64,000 nucleotides of DNA from NCBI GenBank assembly GCA_037957365.1, contig JARHVA010000002.1, positions 2,066,001 to 2,130,000 on the forward strand. Direction: 5' to 3'. A model generated the notes under the pieces. It saw nothing but the letters and a program-made list of their open reading frames with translations, had not been told where the DNA came from and did no database searches. The stretch comes from Torreya grandis (taxonomy: Eukaryota > Streptophyta > Pinopsida > Cupressales > Taxaceae). The position numbers were made by a program, and so were the translations under genes. Shown one piece after another: positions 44,524 through 58,127 of this stretch (within the stretch, counting starts at the first letter, position 1; each line of letters opens with the position of its first letter).

Positions 44524-46894
44524 GTTTTTACATCATTCTATATAATGTATGTGGACATACTAAACTTGTATTCACATAACCTAATCCAAATTTGAAAAAA
44601 ATGTACTCTGGACCCTAAAAAACTATCAACCCAACACCACTATCCAATCTCTTCTTGTAACTAATGATATTCAATGTCATTATAAAAATACCCAAATTAT
44701 CTATAGGGAAATTAGATAGTCAAATTATGTAACTTCAACATTAAAATTGAAATGTTCCATATACAACATCTAGTGAATTATGCATAGGCCATGCATCAAA
44801 TGCCATGTAATTTTAAAAGTTGTCTATTTTTAAAATCATATAACATATATAAGTCACCAACTTATTCATTCTCATATGTAACATATTTAATCTCCCTTTT
44901 ATCTTTCCACAAATTGTGTTCTATAAATGCATACTTTATTTGTTTTGGTCATCACTCTACACTTCGTCTTCTTTATTAGAAGTCAAAAATAAACGGCAAG
45001 ACAAAGAATCAGATGGTGGATTAGTAGATGATGAAAATGGGGTCACTGTCTAGACAAGGGAAATTTACCTCTAAAATAATGTAGGATGGTGTGGTTACAT
45101 AAACAATCTTTCATTATTTTGTGACCTTGAATAATAAATCATTTGTTATTATGATGTTTTAAAAAAATTGTGTTTATACTTCACACTAAATGAAATAGGA
45201 AAAAAATATTAAATGACAATGTTACATTGATAACTGAAGATAGAGGGAGAGGGGACATAGGAGGATTCTAAGGTGGTGAAAATTCTTGTGCCCAAGTAGG
45301 GGAATGAGGTGGACTATTAATTGTGACTGAATAATGTGAATCATCATTACGGTCGAAGTCACATGGCATATTTGTGATATTAAAAACATGTATAACATTA
45401 ATAATACATAGAAAATATTATCCTCTAAATTGATATAATATTTCCAGTAAAATAATGTTACCACTTTTTCTCTCCAAAAATAGCATGTACATGATTCGCA
45501 TTTTACATTATGTAATATATAATGTCTTTTTGGTCTACAAATAACAAATCAGGGCTTCTTCGATCATGCACTTATTTAATCCTAGTAAGTTAATCATTTT
45601 TACTCATGTAAATACCTCGTTATCAAGTTGTTTTCTCATGTAAAACTCTTCATCATTAGATTGTTTGGGAACATTTTAACCCTGGCTATGGCTTCAATGC
45701 AATAGAAATTTATGCATAGATTCATAAATATTAGAATTATGTTCTTTGTTTGTTGAATTCATTATATTTGTAAGGGAATTTGTAGGTTTGTGGGACATAA
45801 ATAGTTCATAGACTTATCCTTGCCTATTGTAATGTTAGACTCCCATTTCTTATCAATGTGAGGCTTATTTCTAGATAAGATTAGATTGCGTGAAATATCA
45901 CGGCATAAGGACATTTATTGCTCACATGTTTGAATGATTCACAGGACATATCTCTAAATGCACACAACAAATGCAACAAACTTATGTATGGATTTTGAAA
46001 CATGCTTATGCATTATTGAAAAAAATAAGATGGGTATCTTGAAAAATATGCTTCACATAATGCCCCCTCAAAGATGGTCTTCTCCACGGATGTAATCTCC
46101 TCCAAAAATGTGTAGTCTGCATTGAAAATAATTTCACCTTTGGAAAAATAAAAATGAGCTAATATATTGTTTTCTCTTTATTATTTCAATTAGAGATAAA
46201 ATGATTTATTTAATTTAGACCTCTATGAAATTTAGGGTTTTACTTGACTTTTTCATCATTAACGAGTCATAAATTTACAACACCTTAATGACCTATTTAT
46301 AACACCCTAATATTACATGTGCACACCATTAGAACAATACATGGACAACATAGTTATGACATGAAAACAAAAATTTAATGGCATTTTATGATAAAATTAT
46401 GTTTTTGACTTTGATTAATAATGTACCTTTATGATAATGCATGATAGAATTAAAGGGCCACACTTTTAAGTTACATTTATGAAAATACATGAAAATTTAA
46501 GTCAGAATTATGTCAGGTAAAAACATTATGGCTTAAAAATGACTTAAATAGTACTTAAAGGCTCGTCTCAAAGCTGACTTAAATCACATGAAATGTAGAA
46601 GTGAAAGCATAATCAAGTATCTTGATGTAAAGAGTGGATGAATGATGTTTACTTATTTGTTTTGATTACTTTACCTTGTGATATTTTCAAAGTCTTGTGG
46701 CTCAAACAGTTAACACATACCAATGCTCATTTTTTATCTAATGATGATTATTAGAAAGATTTTACATGAATGCAAATGAATTACAAAGTTCCAAATGCTC
46801 TATGATATTATATGACAAGGGTTATGTTATGAATTTTATTTACAATGTATTATGACATGATATATGTGTATATGTGTGTATATATGTATATGTG
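44524..46894. other. No recognised gene
   Basis: AT-rich sequence without convincing coding frames or repeat partners inside the window. Confidence 0.5.
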
Positions 46895-47062
<168 letters not shown>

Positions 47063-47657
47063 TTGTTATGAGTTAATTAGCTTAGAACTTTTTTCCTTAA
47101 GTGTGTTTTTTCCTTCTTTGCCTTAAGTGGTTAAAATTTTATTTGCTTTGTCTTTTCTTGCTTGTTAAAAAAGTAGATAACATAAATTATCACACATGTT
47201 CACATACATGCACATAAATAGAGACACAAATCCATTTAATTTCCATGTGAAGTTTTGAATTGATTGGTAAAATAAATAAAAACTATTCAGAAGGTCTTGA
47301 AGTATCATTCACTCTTGTAGTCTCAAAATAGGTAATGAAAACTCCTTATTCACTCGTGTACGGGGCATATCATTTTTATACATTGGAAGGAAAGCCTTTG
47401 AATAATCTAATCAACATCATGCACTTCAAGAGTTTTTATGCACAATTCTCACTTTCTCCATCTTGCCATGCTTATTTGGGAGAAACATGGGAGCAAAAAT
47501 GTTTTTGATTAAGCAGGAGAAGATGGTCCTGGGCCCTGTACATAGCCACCCCATGGGCAAAAAGTATCAGACAAGATAGAAATAACACACTAACAATGGA
47601 CACACAACAATAAAATAGCAGACAAACAGAAAGTAAAGTATCAAAACATAGAAAAGA

Positions 47658-49284
47658 CTAGGGACTATCAGTCATCCCATACTTGGCTAGAAATTCAATA
47701 ATTTCTTTGTAATCACCAAGACAATCCACTCTAGCATTTTTAATCTTATTGTTAAAGTCTTTTATCACAAAAAAAACTGACACTGCATGAATAAGGGCCT
47801 TGGAAGCATATTCAACCATAATCTTCCATTTTTTATGCATCTTGTCAATCTTGGTCTTGATATCCTTGAGCTCTTTATTTGTCTTAGTGCATAGTGAATA
47901 ATTACTTTCCTTCTTCTAACTTTGGACTTCCACAACATCATCATCCATCTCTTCTGAGTATGGTTCATTCATCTCAGGGAAGTAACTCATTCCTTCTATC
48001 TCATGCTCTGACTCAGAAGGGATTTCATGACCATCTTTTCTTGAGGAATCTTTGAAAAAATCAAAATTATCAGATAAAACAATACCTTGGGGGTTAATGG
48101 AAGGGATCCCAGTAATTCAACTGGATCTACAAATACTAGAACTACCCCCCTTACCATCCTCTACCAGTTTAGGATCCCAGGTCAAAGTATTTCCAGAATC
48201 CACTACCTCACCCCCACTATTATCTTCAAACCCAGTCCTAACCTTCTTAGGTTGAACATCGACCTCTTATTCACTATCCTTCTGGTTTCTCTTAATAGAC
48301 ACCTTCCCAAATTTCTAGTTGGTAGTGATAAGGAGGCAAAGGGGAATGGGAATGGGGGTCAGAAGGAGGGGTCTTTGTTATAATGTCACTATCAATAGTA
48401 CTCAGTACCTCCAACAAAATTTTGGGGGTTTTAGGGGTCCTTGGGAATTTCTTACCTTTCTTTTTACCAAGAGGAGATAGGTTAGCCAAGGATCTTCTAG
48501 AAAGATCACTTTAATTGATTTAGGGGGACACAAGGCTAGGTGGAAGTGATAGATTCTTAAAATAAGGCCTTGATGGATTGAGATGGGGTGATTATCAAGG
48601 TTCTTATCCCAATTGTACTTAACCAACTTGATCAAATTCTCCAAGGAGGACAACAAAAAGAAAGGAAAGCTAATTTCTAACCTATGTCTAAAATGATTAA
48701 GAAGAGAAAAATGGTATTGATAAAAAAACCTTGTACCTAAATTTAAGGGTGAATTATTTCATTAACATGAGACAAATTTATCCCCATGGAGTTGGCAGCT
48801 TCTCCCTTTCAAAGCCCCAATGAATTTTCTCAACCACCTCACCTTATTTGAAAAAAATTACCATATTCTTCGAGTCTGACACCTTGATACATCAACCAAT
48901 CTTCTTACCTTTTATGGGGATCCTGGTGGCTTGCCCTATTACTTTCTTCAAGACTTCAAATTTGATACCACCTATAAAAACCCTTATGGAATCCTCCATC
49001 CAAGACTCTACAAATTGGCGAGACAAATTCTTGTCATGCCCAATCAACCCTTCAAGGAAGGAGGCCACCTCTCCTTCCTGAATGATATGCCAGACCAGAG
49101 GGTCTTGGAAAAATTCCCCCACAACAGATGGCTTGATCTTAACAATATCCCCACCCATGTTAGATTCTTGAGAAAACCAATACTCATGAAATAGAATAAT
49201 GCAAAGGCTAGAGTACCCAACCAAACTAATAAGTCTTTTCAGGTCTATTCCAAGGATATGAGCAAAAATGTTGTTCTTATGCAT
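47658..49284 (-). pseudogene. Broken ORF of unknown plant repeat family
   Basis: An open piece of 130 residues (49284-48892) reads HEYWFSQESNMGGD, GEVASFLEGLIGHDKNLSRQ, FVESWMEDSIRV and IGQATRIPIKGKK. Frame-shifted pieces continue to 48292, with a Lys/Pro-rich stretch (LGKKKGKKFPRTPKTPK). A last piece at about 47968-47658 reads KELKDIKTKIDKMHKKWKI, a likely short coiled coil. The layout (globular N-part, basic Pro-rich linker, coiled-coil end) suggests the first ORF of a retroelement or a plant repeat protein. No named family is certain and no enzyme motif was seen. Confidence 0.45.
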
Positions 49285-49589
49285 GTTGCTAATTTTATCT
49301 TTATGTATTGTGTTTTAGAACTAGTATTTATAACATTTTATCTATGATGTAAGATTTCCAAATTCAATGTATTTTATATTTGTAAACTTATTTATAATAT
49401 AAATTTTATGACACTTATTGTTATAATTTAACTAGGATATAATGTTCATTATGATGTTATCCATAATATGATTTTCAAGATATAAGATTGTTATACTAAG
49501 ATGTTTATACTATGATTCACTCATGTTCCTTACTATGATTCTTAAGACTTAAGTTTACTATGATACAATAATTTTATTTCTAATGTAGT

Positions 49590-52182
49590 TGTTGACCATT
49601 TTGTGAGTCCTGAATGCCAAAATGGGCACCCCCCCCCTCTGTTTTCCCTTGAAACCTTGTTCTTCATGACCTTTTACCCTAAAACTAGGTCTTAACCCTT
49701 TAAAAATTAAGGAAAAGTTGGTTTTATGCAGGTGCAAGTGTTGTCTCATCAAGCATTGGTCTTTTCTAGCACTCACAGAGCAAATTGGGTTCATAGAACA
49801 ACATTACTTGTAAGCTTTACAAGTAATAAGCAGGAGCACTTGACAAACCTAAAAGGGTCTATGGCCAGTTCTAGTGCAAGTCAAGTTTTATAAAGTACTT
49901 TACTTGCCAATTTTCATGAGTAAAAGCAGTTCAGAAACCCAAAAGGGTGAGGAAGAAGCAATCAGGTTTTGAAACGTCTTTACTTCAAAGCTTTTTTGAG
50001 TAAGTCCTTCGAGAGCCCAAATTGGTCGTAGACACTTCTTAAGGCAAGTATTTTTATACGGAGGGCACCTGGGCATTCTGTAGGGTCATTTGCAATTTCC
50101 TTGAAGGGTATGTGCCCTTACATGAGGCACTTCAAAGATGACATAAACCTTTACAAAACTTTCAAAGGGTATGTTGGAAGGAATAATGGACCTTGTGGAG
50201 GGCTTTTTGTTAGCATGAGGATAAATAAAAAAGTTCTAAAGGGCACTTTTGGCTTGAAATTCCCTTATGGAGGGAAGTCGATTGAAACAAAGGGGCAAAG
50301 ACAAGAAGCCTGAAGGGAACTTGCCCTTCGGGAAAAGTGACAAGCAAAAGGGGTTTTCCTTCATACATTTTGTCTGAAGGAAAATCAAAGAAGAAAAGCA
50401 AAGGCTGAATTCCTTCAGATAAAATGTCTGAAGGAATTCCTTCAGATAAAATGTCTGAAGGAATTCATTCAGACATTTTATCTGAAGAAATTTGACAGTC
50501 ACAAAAAGTCTGAAGGGTAAGTGTCTTTGCAGAGGGCACTCGTTCAAGAAAGAGGACTCTTTTCACCTTTTTGAAGGGTCTTTTTTAGGTTTCTTGAAGG
50601 GCAGCTACCCTTGTGGATGGTGCTTTTGGATTGGATAAGCCTTTACAAAGGGCACTTTAAGTAAGAGATTATGAAGATAAAAATCCCAAAGGGCACATGC
50701 CCTTCAAGAAAAGAAGCAATCAAAGGAAATAATTCCTTCAGATAAAATGTCTGAAGGAATTCCTTCAGACATTTTGTCTGAAAGAAAGTGCACCATAAAA
50801 TCCCCGCAAAAAGAAACACGCAAAGGCAATCCCAAAAGAGAATTTCTTTGAACAAAATGTTTGAAGGATTTCCTTCAGACATTTTGTCCAAAGGAATTCG
50901 CATTACCAAAAGCTTGAAGGCCTGAGAAATAATAAGCACCCGAGAGCCTGAATGGTTAAAGACAAAAGGGAACAAGCTAAGGCAAAGGGAAATAACAAAG
51001 TAAAAGAAATCAGGGCAGGTAACCAAAAACATGGCCACATAACACAATAAATTAAAAGCTCAAAACATTCCAAGTGGTGTGATAAGTTAAAGCGCAGACC
51101 CAAGGATGAACCAAACCAAGGCAAGTGGCACAGGTGTCATCAAAAAGAAGAGTAAATGCACTTAAGTGAAATAGTCTCTACTAAAAACTAATAAAAGGAT
51201 TGGTTTTCAAACTATAGAGGAGAACAACCCATGTTTTCACACGTTGCCATTAATGCATAGCTAGTTGCACCTAGCATTGAAGAGAGCATGGTCCAATCAA
51301 CATAACTTGGGGATGGCTTTGTCAATTGCTAAAAGGAGTATCCCATGATTTTGTAAGCCTAAGACAACAAGGGCAATGACTTGGACATCTACAACATGGC
51401 TCTCCCATACGTAATTGGAAGAATATGACAGCAACATGGGCTTGTGGTCTCTGCAAAAGTGTTTAACTCACTATGGGTTTCCATCCTTTAACTTGTCAGC
51501 ATCTCGTTTCCATCTCTCTATATATTTGTAACTTCTCATTTGAGAAGGCATCTCTCAGCTTGTATGGTGAAGCCCTATAGTAATTTACCTTGAATCAAGA
51601 CAACATTTTTACCTCCATTTGAATTTGCACTTGTGCATATGTCTATGGTTTTGCCTTGTGTTAAGTCATTTTATTTCATGTTTTTATAGAATGATTCCAA
51701 CATGTCTAGTGTATTATGAGTTCTTCTTTTGCAGGTCAGTAAGAAGTGTCCACAGTAGAGTATAAGCACATGTGAACAGGATGCCATAGTGTGTCTTAGA
51801 ACACCTCTACTAGTTCTTCCTCCCTGTAGCTCCATAGGACCCCCTATTGAAACATTGGTGAAAAAGAGTTTCTTGTGTCAAATGGAGTGTATATCATCTT
51901 GTTCTTGGTGTAAAGTGTGTGTCAAATCTAAGTAGACCAACCATTTTCGTGCATCAACGCTTTAGTTTAAGTTATAATTTCAATATTTCTCTCCCTTTTC
52001 ATCCCCCCCATTATTAGCAGTAGCAAATCCATAGCCTCAAGGTGCATCAAGGGGAGCTAGCCCCTAATCTAGATATTCATCCCTCATGTTTGCTACCCAT
52101 AGCAAGTGGGATGTCTCCATTGTGTCACATGGATGAAGAGCGTTGAGCCTCCCTTCACAGGGTGCAATCCACCGCATTAATA
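49590..52182 (+). mobile_element. Solo LTR related to N1, with hairpin array
   Basis: Starts TGTTGACCATTTT like N1 and ends in a decayed form of its end (ttaata for tcaaca). It is flanked by a perfect duplication, GTAGT at 49585-49589 and 52183-52187. The last 200 bp share tcatcccccc, ggggagctagccc and cacagggtgcaatc with the N1 LTR end. Length is 2593 bp against 2155 for N1. No internal region or second LTR remains, so it is a solo LTR left by recombination between LTRs. Confidence 0.87.
50358..50894. repeat. Array of eight CCTTCAGA hairpins in the solo LTR
   Basis: 23-bp units with arms CCTTCAGA and TCTGAAGG around a 7-base loop (taaaatg or its complement). They lie at 50358, 50412, 50439, 50466, 50734, 50762, 50845 and 50872. 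Both loop orientations occur. AAGGGCA/TGCCCTT motifs lie between and around them. Confidence 0.9.
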
Positions 52183-52187
52183 GTAGT

Positions 52188-54473
52188 GTCCATGCCAAAA
52201 ATGTGCTATACATTATGATGTTATTTATAACACAATTTACACATAATACATATGTTATTATTAATTATGTTTATGCTTTTACTATGTTGCCATGATATTT
52301 CATGCTTATCTTGGGGTGACACAAGCAATTTTGTTATTTACCTTGCACATGCTCTTCATCGTTATATCTTTATGGAATAATGACTCATTGCTTATATGGT
52401 AAATAAAATGGCATACTTGTTATGATTTTCATATTCCATGTTGCAATGACTCTACTTCGATTTTATCTCGAGGCGACATGGAGAAAAATAAATTTTTTGC
52501 ATGTTTTTAAAATGTTATATCTTTGCACATTGTGATTTTTTATGATATGATTGTTATATTTTAATGATAAATCTAATTTATTTTGAGATGTGAGTTTCAC
52601 AAGTTTACTTTGAATCTCAAAATTTGGGCATATACTACTCACTACATTTTTCAAAGACATGATATTTTTTATAGTATGACAAACCCAAGGGAATTATGTG
52701 ATATTTTGAAAACTAAGTGGCATGTAACTCATCATATTTAATATCATGGGATTGATGGTCTATCCCTTTAAAATTATAGTATTTCAAATTTGATTCACAA
52801 TAGCCAATGAGTAAATGACTTATTCAATTTTGGATGTGGAGGCTCATCACGTGATGACACATAAGGTTCGAATTCCACTTCATTTTCTATCTCATTCAAT
52901 GGTATGATGGACCCATGCGAATTCCATTGCATATTAGGTATAAATGAAGTATATTATTAAAAATACATTCTACATTTAACATTTTTTGTTTTGTACTCAA
53001 CCATGTTTATGTAGGAAAGGTAAGTGTTGTTCAGTAGGTTCCAAGACTCAACATTTCAATATTTAGAGAATTAGATTTTAAACAATATTTGTATCCATTT
53101 TATGCGTACTAATTTAAAGTATGTGTTCATGCCACCTACTTTGAGGTTAAGCACACAACTCAATGGGAAAAAATATAGACACTAAAAAATGGCCCCTTGT
53201 AATTTATTTTGTATTATTTTATATATGTTATGTGCATTTGTCTATGCAAGGGTGATTGGTCCAGTTTAGGCATTACTAAATTGTTATGACAACTTTCAAA
53301 TTTTGAAACTCAATTTATACATCCTAAAAATCCTCCATATCAACCCTGTGATCATGTAGTCTTGATGTTAGGTCTGTTCATATGGTCCTAAAACATGTTA
53401 GTTTTGTTTGCACAACCCTAACACACTTTCTTGTGTCACCTCTTAAATTATATGGGTCCATTTATATCTTTCATATTTTTCATTTCTATCCATTACAAGT
53501 TGCCCATGCATATTGATTTTGCTAAAAAATTAATTCAAGTTATTTATAGATAAATAAGTGATCAAGTTAATTTGATTCTCAACCACTATCTAATCCTTAG
53601 AAAATATTTTATTACGCATTTTGTGGATCTATTTTTGCTATGCAATTTCTATTTATTGAATTTGCAATTTTTTGTTATCTTTGAGGGTTTTGACAAATTA
53701 CAAGGGCAAAAGGCCACCACGAACCATTTTTAGACAAATTCTCAAACCAAACCTTTATTTATTTAGATGGACCTTTGTGAAAAATAAAAATAATACCCAA
53801 AAACTACACATGATAGGAAAAGATTTGACCGCTATGTACAAACCCATAGGGGGTTCAATGGCGATTAGTAAATAATTGGATTTTGCCACTTAACAAGTGA
53901 TACCACATATCATTCACACTTTGTAAGTTGAAATTTTTTCATTAGCTCCTCAAAGATAAATAATGGTTTCTCAACCAATACAATCCATTTTAGAGAAGAA
54001 AGAATTTGGTGTAACACACAATTTAGCCAATTTTTTTATCACAAATTAGTGTATCACCAATATCACAACCTCTCCCTACTACCCAAGGATGTTGAGTATG
54101 TTCAATATAAATGAAAAGATTTATATTTAAGTGATTTTATGTAGACTCTTGAAATGTGCATGGCTTTATTAACATAACCCTAAATTATATTGTAAGGGAT
54201 ACACATCAATTATTCAATAATATGAAAATTATTTGTTTTCAATAAGTCGAGATTTCTAGATTGACACTTAACACCACCATCAAATTGATTTGGTTGGGAA
54301 CCATTTGCCAGATGTTAGAGCATGAGAATGGTTATGAGGGTGTGGTTACATTAATTTTCCATTGACTACTATATATTGTCAATTTTGGGTTTGGACCCCA
54401 TGCATCAATTTGTGTAGATCCTCTTCAACTTTAATGACCATTCCCTTGGTATCACCAACAATTATGCTTCCAA
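52188..54473. other. No recognised gene
   Basis: AT-rich non-coding sequence between the solo LTR and the gypsy element. A few frames below 70 residues have no motif. Confidence 0.5.
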
Positions 54474-55091
54474 TGATGTTGTTAGAACATAGACTAGCTA
54501 ATCAAAATATCAATAGGCATAGAACTCATAAATTACATGAAAGCAATCTTCTCTATTGATTCTCATTGAATGAATAAAACATTACATAAAAATATCTAAA
54601 TAAATCTCAACTCAAAATTGGAGTTGACATACATAATTTAAAAAACTAAATATATCACAAACTACCTAAAGGTAAATGACCCATGCTACTTTTAGCAATT
54701 TTTATTTTTAGTAACTTTTGTATTTTAACAAGTTTTTCAAATGTTATTTTTAATAAGTTTTGAATGAAATCTCAAATGAGCCTAAAAATATCTACATATC
54801 CTCTACTTACTAAATATACACTAACAAATAAATTTTAACTCAAGTTCATGTTCGGTTACAAAGATATCTAATTTCTAAGATTTTAAAATTCTCAAAAAAA
54901 TACTAAATTGTAATTTCAGACCCTTAGATGATCACTTATGGCCTCATAAATATATATATAATGAATTTTAACATGTAATGGTAATATGGATCACATTGTA
55001 CTCTCAGATACTAGCATTTTGACACAAACGAGATCTAAAATAGAGCTACGGATTAGAAGTTATGGCCTCCAAAAGTTCAGTTTCTGCATCA
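54474..55091 (-). repeat. 3' LTR of gypsy element
   Basis: 618 bp. Aligns throughout with 59782-60392 but with many scattered differences. A purine-rich tract (ccagaggagaa on the minus strand, 55092-55103) precedes it. Confidence 0.88.
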
Positions 55092-55372
55092 TTCTCCTCT
55101 GGTTGAAAATAACTCAGCTCCTGAGATTTGCCCTGATTATACTCATGCCATTTATTCTTATCAGTTTTTTTCAACTCCCATTCTAATATCCAAGTTTGTC
55201 TTCATGTTTTATCCCTTACCACTGTACCAAATACATGTTATAATTTCCTTGTCTTGTATTCACTATTTTCTTATCCAAAACCTGCATTATCTTTTCTTTC
55301 TTCTTATTTGGTACCTATTGCTTCCAATCCAATTCTTCATCTTCTTCACCTTAACCATCTTCTCCATGAAAA

Positions 55373-55373
<1 letters not shown>

Positions 55374-55447
<74 letters not shown>
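55374..55447. repeat. (CA)n microsatellite
   Basis: About 37 uninterrupted CA units within the 3' untranslated part of the gypsy element, 283 bp from its LTR. Confidence 0.95.
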
Positions 55448-55451
<4 letters not shown>

Positions 55452-55749
55452 ATATTAAATACTAGAGAAATATCAAAATCCTATGGTAAACTTACCTCAT
55501 AAGCATTGTCATTAATTCCATTCAAAATTATGCATGGACTAGTTTTCTTGTACCTCAACTTGTTGTATGTTCATTTGGAAAATATTTCTTTTCTCAAATA
55601 CACCATCACCAAATTTTTTTCCTCAAATACCTTTGACCTTCTTGTTACATCTATTTTTTTATAATTTGTATTATTTTCTTATATTTTTCTTCTTACATTT
55701 TATTTTAACTGTTGTATGTGCTTTATAAATGCTTCTACATCATCACTAA

Positions 55750-56520
55750 CTCATTCTGCAATTGGTAACTGAATCAAATCTAAAATACCCATAGGATTTG
55801 TGCCATAAACAATCTAAAATGGTGATTTCCTATTGATCTATTTACCGAACTATTATATACAAACTCATATTGTGGTAAAGCCAAGTTACATTGTTTCGGC
55901 TTCTCTCCAACTATGCATCTCAACAAATTTTCCAAGCTCTTGTTTACTACTTATGTCTATCCATTTTTTGTGGGTAGTATGCACTAATAAATTATATCTT
56001 AGTTTTCATTTTATTCCATAGAGTATACAAAAATTACTTATAATTTTTGAGTCCCTATCTGATCTAATGGATTTTTTAATACCATGCAATCTCACAACAT
56101 CCTTAAAAATAGTTATGAAACTCTAGTGGCATCATTGGTTTTCTTACTTGCAATAAAATAAATCATATTAGAAAACTTGTCTACAATAATATAATTTGAA
56201 TCATTAATTCTTTGTGTGTTTTTTAACCCCAACACAATGTCCATACTCAAATCTTTTTATGGTCCTCTTAGAACTAGTAATGACATGTATAGCCATGTAT
56301 TTTGTGCATGGCCTTTAGTCACCTAACATATCCTACATCTTGAAACATACCTTGCCACATATATCTTCATATTTGGCCAAAAAAACTTCTCCTTCACCAA
56401 ATATATTGGCTTAGTCTTACCATAATGTATAACCAAACCACCAATATGTAGTTCACTTGTAATATTGTCCATTAGAGACCCAAATGTAATACATAATTAT
56501 TTTACCTTGAAGAGATAACC
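55750..56520 (-). pseudogene. Gypsy integrase remnant
   Basis: On the minus strand HIGGLVIHYGKTKP is followed by KEKFFWPNMKIYVARYVSRC and CRIC, the HHCC zinc site with its FYWP block. Then SMDIVLGL marks the first catalytic Asp, NYIIVDKFSNMIYFIASKK follows, and IRSDRDSKI marks the second Asp. The region with the catalytic Glu is too decayed to confirm. The end reads NPMGILDLIQLPI. No chromodomain was seen. Confidence 0.8.
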
Positions 56521-56819
56521 ATCATGTCTAAGGTACTCATCATAAATATTACTTGTCTCACCTATTAATGGATTATTGCATTACTCAAATATTTTTTCAA
56601 AATTTGGATCCATGTCATATAGTTCCTTAGCCAATTTGAATCCAAATACTTCACTCACCACAGTAAGTTAACAGTGCCACTCTCTTTCTCAACGCATCAG
56701 TTACCTAATTCTACTTTCCTAATTTATGTTTCAAAATAAAAGCATATCCCTGCAAGAAAGACAGCCACTTTGCATGCCTACTATTTAACTTATTTTGAGT
56801 GGTTACATACTTCAAGGGC

Positions 56820-57299
56820 TCATGATCTGTAAATAAGGATAAATTTATTAGGCACTAAGTAATACCTCCAATGTATTAATGTTTGTATAATGACATAAAA
56901 TTTAATATCATATGTAGAATACTTATTTCTTACCTCATTCAATTTTTCACTAAAATATGTTATTGTCCTTCCTTCTTGACTCAACACAACACCAATTCCT
57001 ACATGTGAAGCATAAAAATCCACCTTAAACACTTTGATAAAATATGGTAATGCTAACTTAGGTATTTTATAATCTTCTTCTTCAACAATTGAAATATCTC
57101 TATTGTTGCCTTTGTCTGGACAAATTCTACTAAATGTTTTAATGAAATTTCTATAAAAGTTTACTGAACCATGGAAAATTATTACCTTTATAATGCTCTT
57201 TGGAATAGGCCACTCAACAATTGTCTTTACCTTTTCTTCATCCATTATAATAGTATTTAATGAAACTACAAACCCCAAAAATACCAAACTATTTTGCAT
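56820..57299 (-). pseudogene. Gypsy RNase H and polymerase connection
   Basis: A 159-residue open frame. It starts NSLVFLGFVVS (canonical F-LG--VS), then VKTIVEWPIPKS, GSVNFYRNFIKTFS, FKVDFYASHVGIGVVLSQEG (the RNase H first-Asp block with D-S--G-G-VL-Q) and TYFSEKLNEVRNKYSTYDIK (S-KL----YS-YD-E with K for E). One of the longest open frames in the window. Confidence 0.88.
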
Positions 57300-57329
57300 A
57301 AACTTGCACTTCTTCAGTTATGGACAAAG

Positions 57330-57803
57330 CTTCTCCTTTATTAACAATTCTAATACCATTATCAAGTACCTTAAGTGGTCTTATTTAATCTTATTAAATA
57401 TCAAAATGTCATCAAAATAAACCACTGCAAACTTACCAATGTAATCTTGCAACACTATATTTATCACCCTCATGAATGTGTTGGGTGCATTAGATAATCT
57501 GAATGACACCACCATCCACTCATATAAGTCATCCTCAATTTTGAACATTATTTTCCATTTATCCCCTTCATGAATTTGAATCTAATAGTATCCACTCTTT
57601 AGATCAATCTTGCTAAAGTATTTTTCTCCTGCAAGCACATCCATCATATCATATAAACGAGGCATAGGAAATTTATATTTAATAATTATTTTATTGATTG
57701 CTCTACTATCCACACACATCATCCATGTCCCATCTTTATTTTGAGTTAGCAATGTTGGTGTTGCACATGGATTCATGCTCTCCCTTATTACACCTTTTCT
57801 CAC
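57330..57803 (-). pseudogene. Gypsy reverse transcriptase
   Basis: The 73-residue frame at 57803-57582 reads [29 protein letters not shown] and [13 protein letters not shown], which are polymerase blocks 1-3. After a stop it continues with [20 protein letters not shown] (block 4) and [10 protein letters not shown], with the catalytic YFDD box intact at 57408-57419. The C-terminal part joins the RNase H frame. Confidence 0.9.
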
Positions 57804-58127
57804 TAATTCAATAATATGTTAATTCAAATTTTCATGTTCTATTGGACTCATCCTATAAGCCATTTGATTGGGTAGAGTTAATCCTAGAATCAAATCAATA
57901 TGATGTTAAATATCTTTCTTTGGTGGCAAACCATGTGGTAACTCAATATGTATAACATATGCATATTATTTCAACACTTTTGTTGCTTCTTCTAGCATTT
58001 TCACCACTTATGTATCTTTTTTATTTGCTATTAATTCATAACAATAACTTGTCAACTTTGTCTTTGATAAATAATTTTATAAAAAACATCTTTTCTAACT
58101 ACCCTTCTTCTTTAAGAGGTAATAAAA

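Noticed and set aside
50358..50894. CRISPR-like array
   Set aside because: Palindromic repeats but no regular unique spacers; eukaryotic LTR context with a target duplication.
54474..55091. Target duplication for the gypsy element
   Set aside because: Flanks TCCAA and ATTAC do not match under the chosen TGATG/CATCA ends.
55204..55502. Frames of 82 residues with His-Thr repeats
   Set aside because: They read through the (CA)n tract antisense to the gypsy element; the non-repeat part has no motif.
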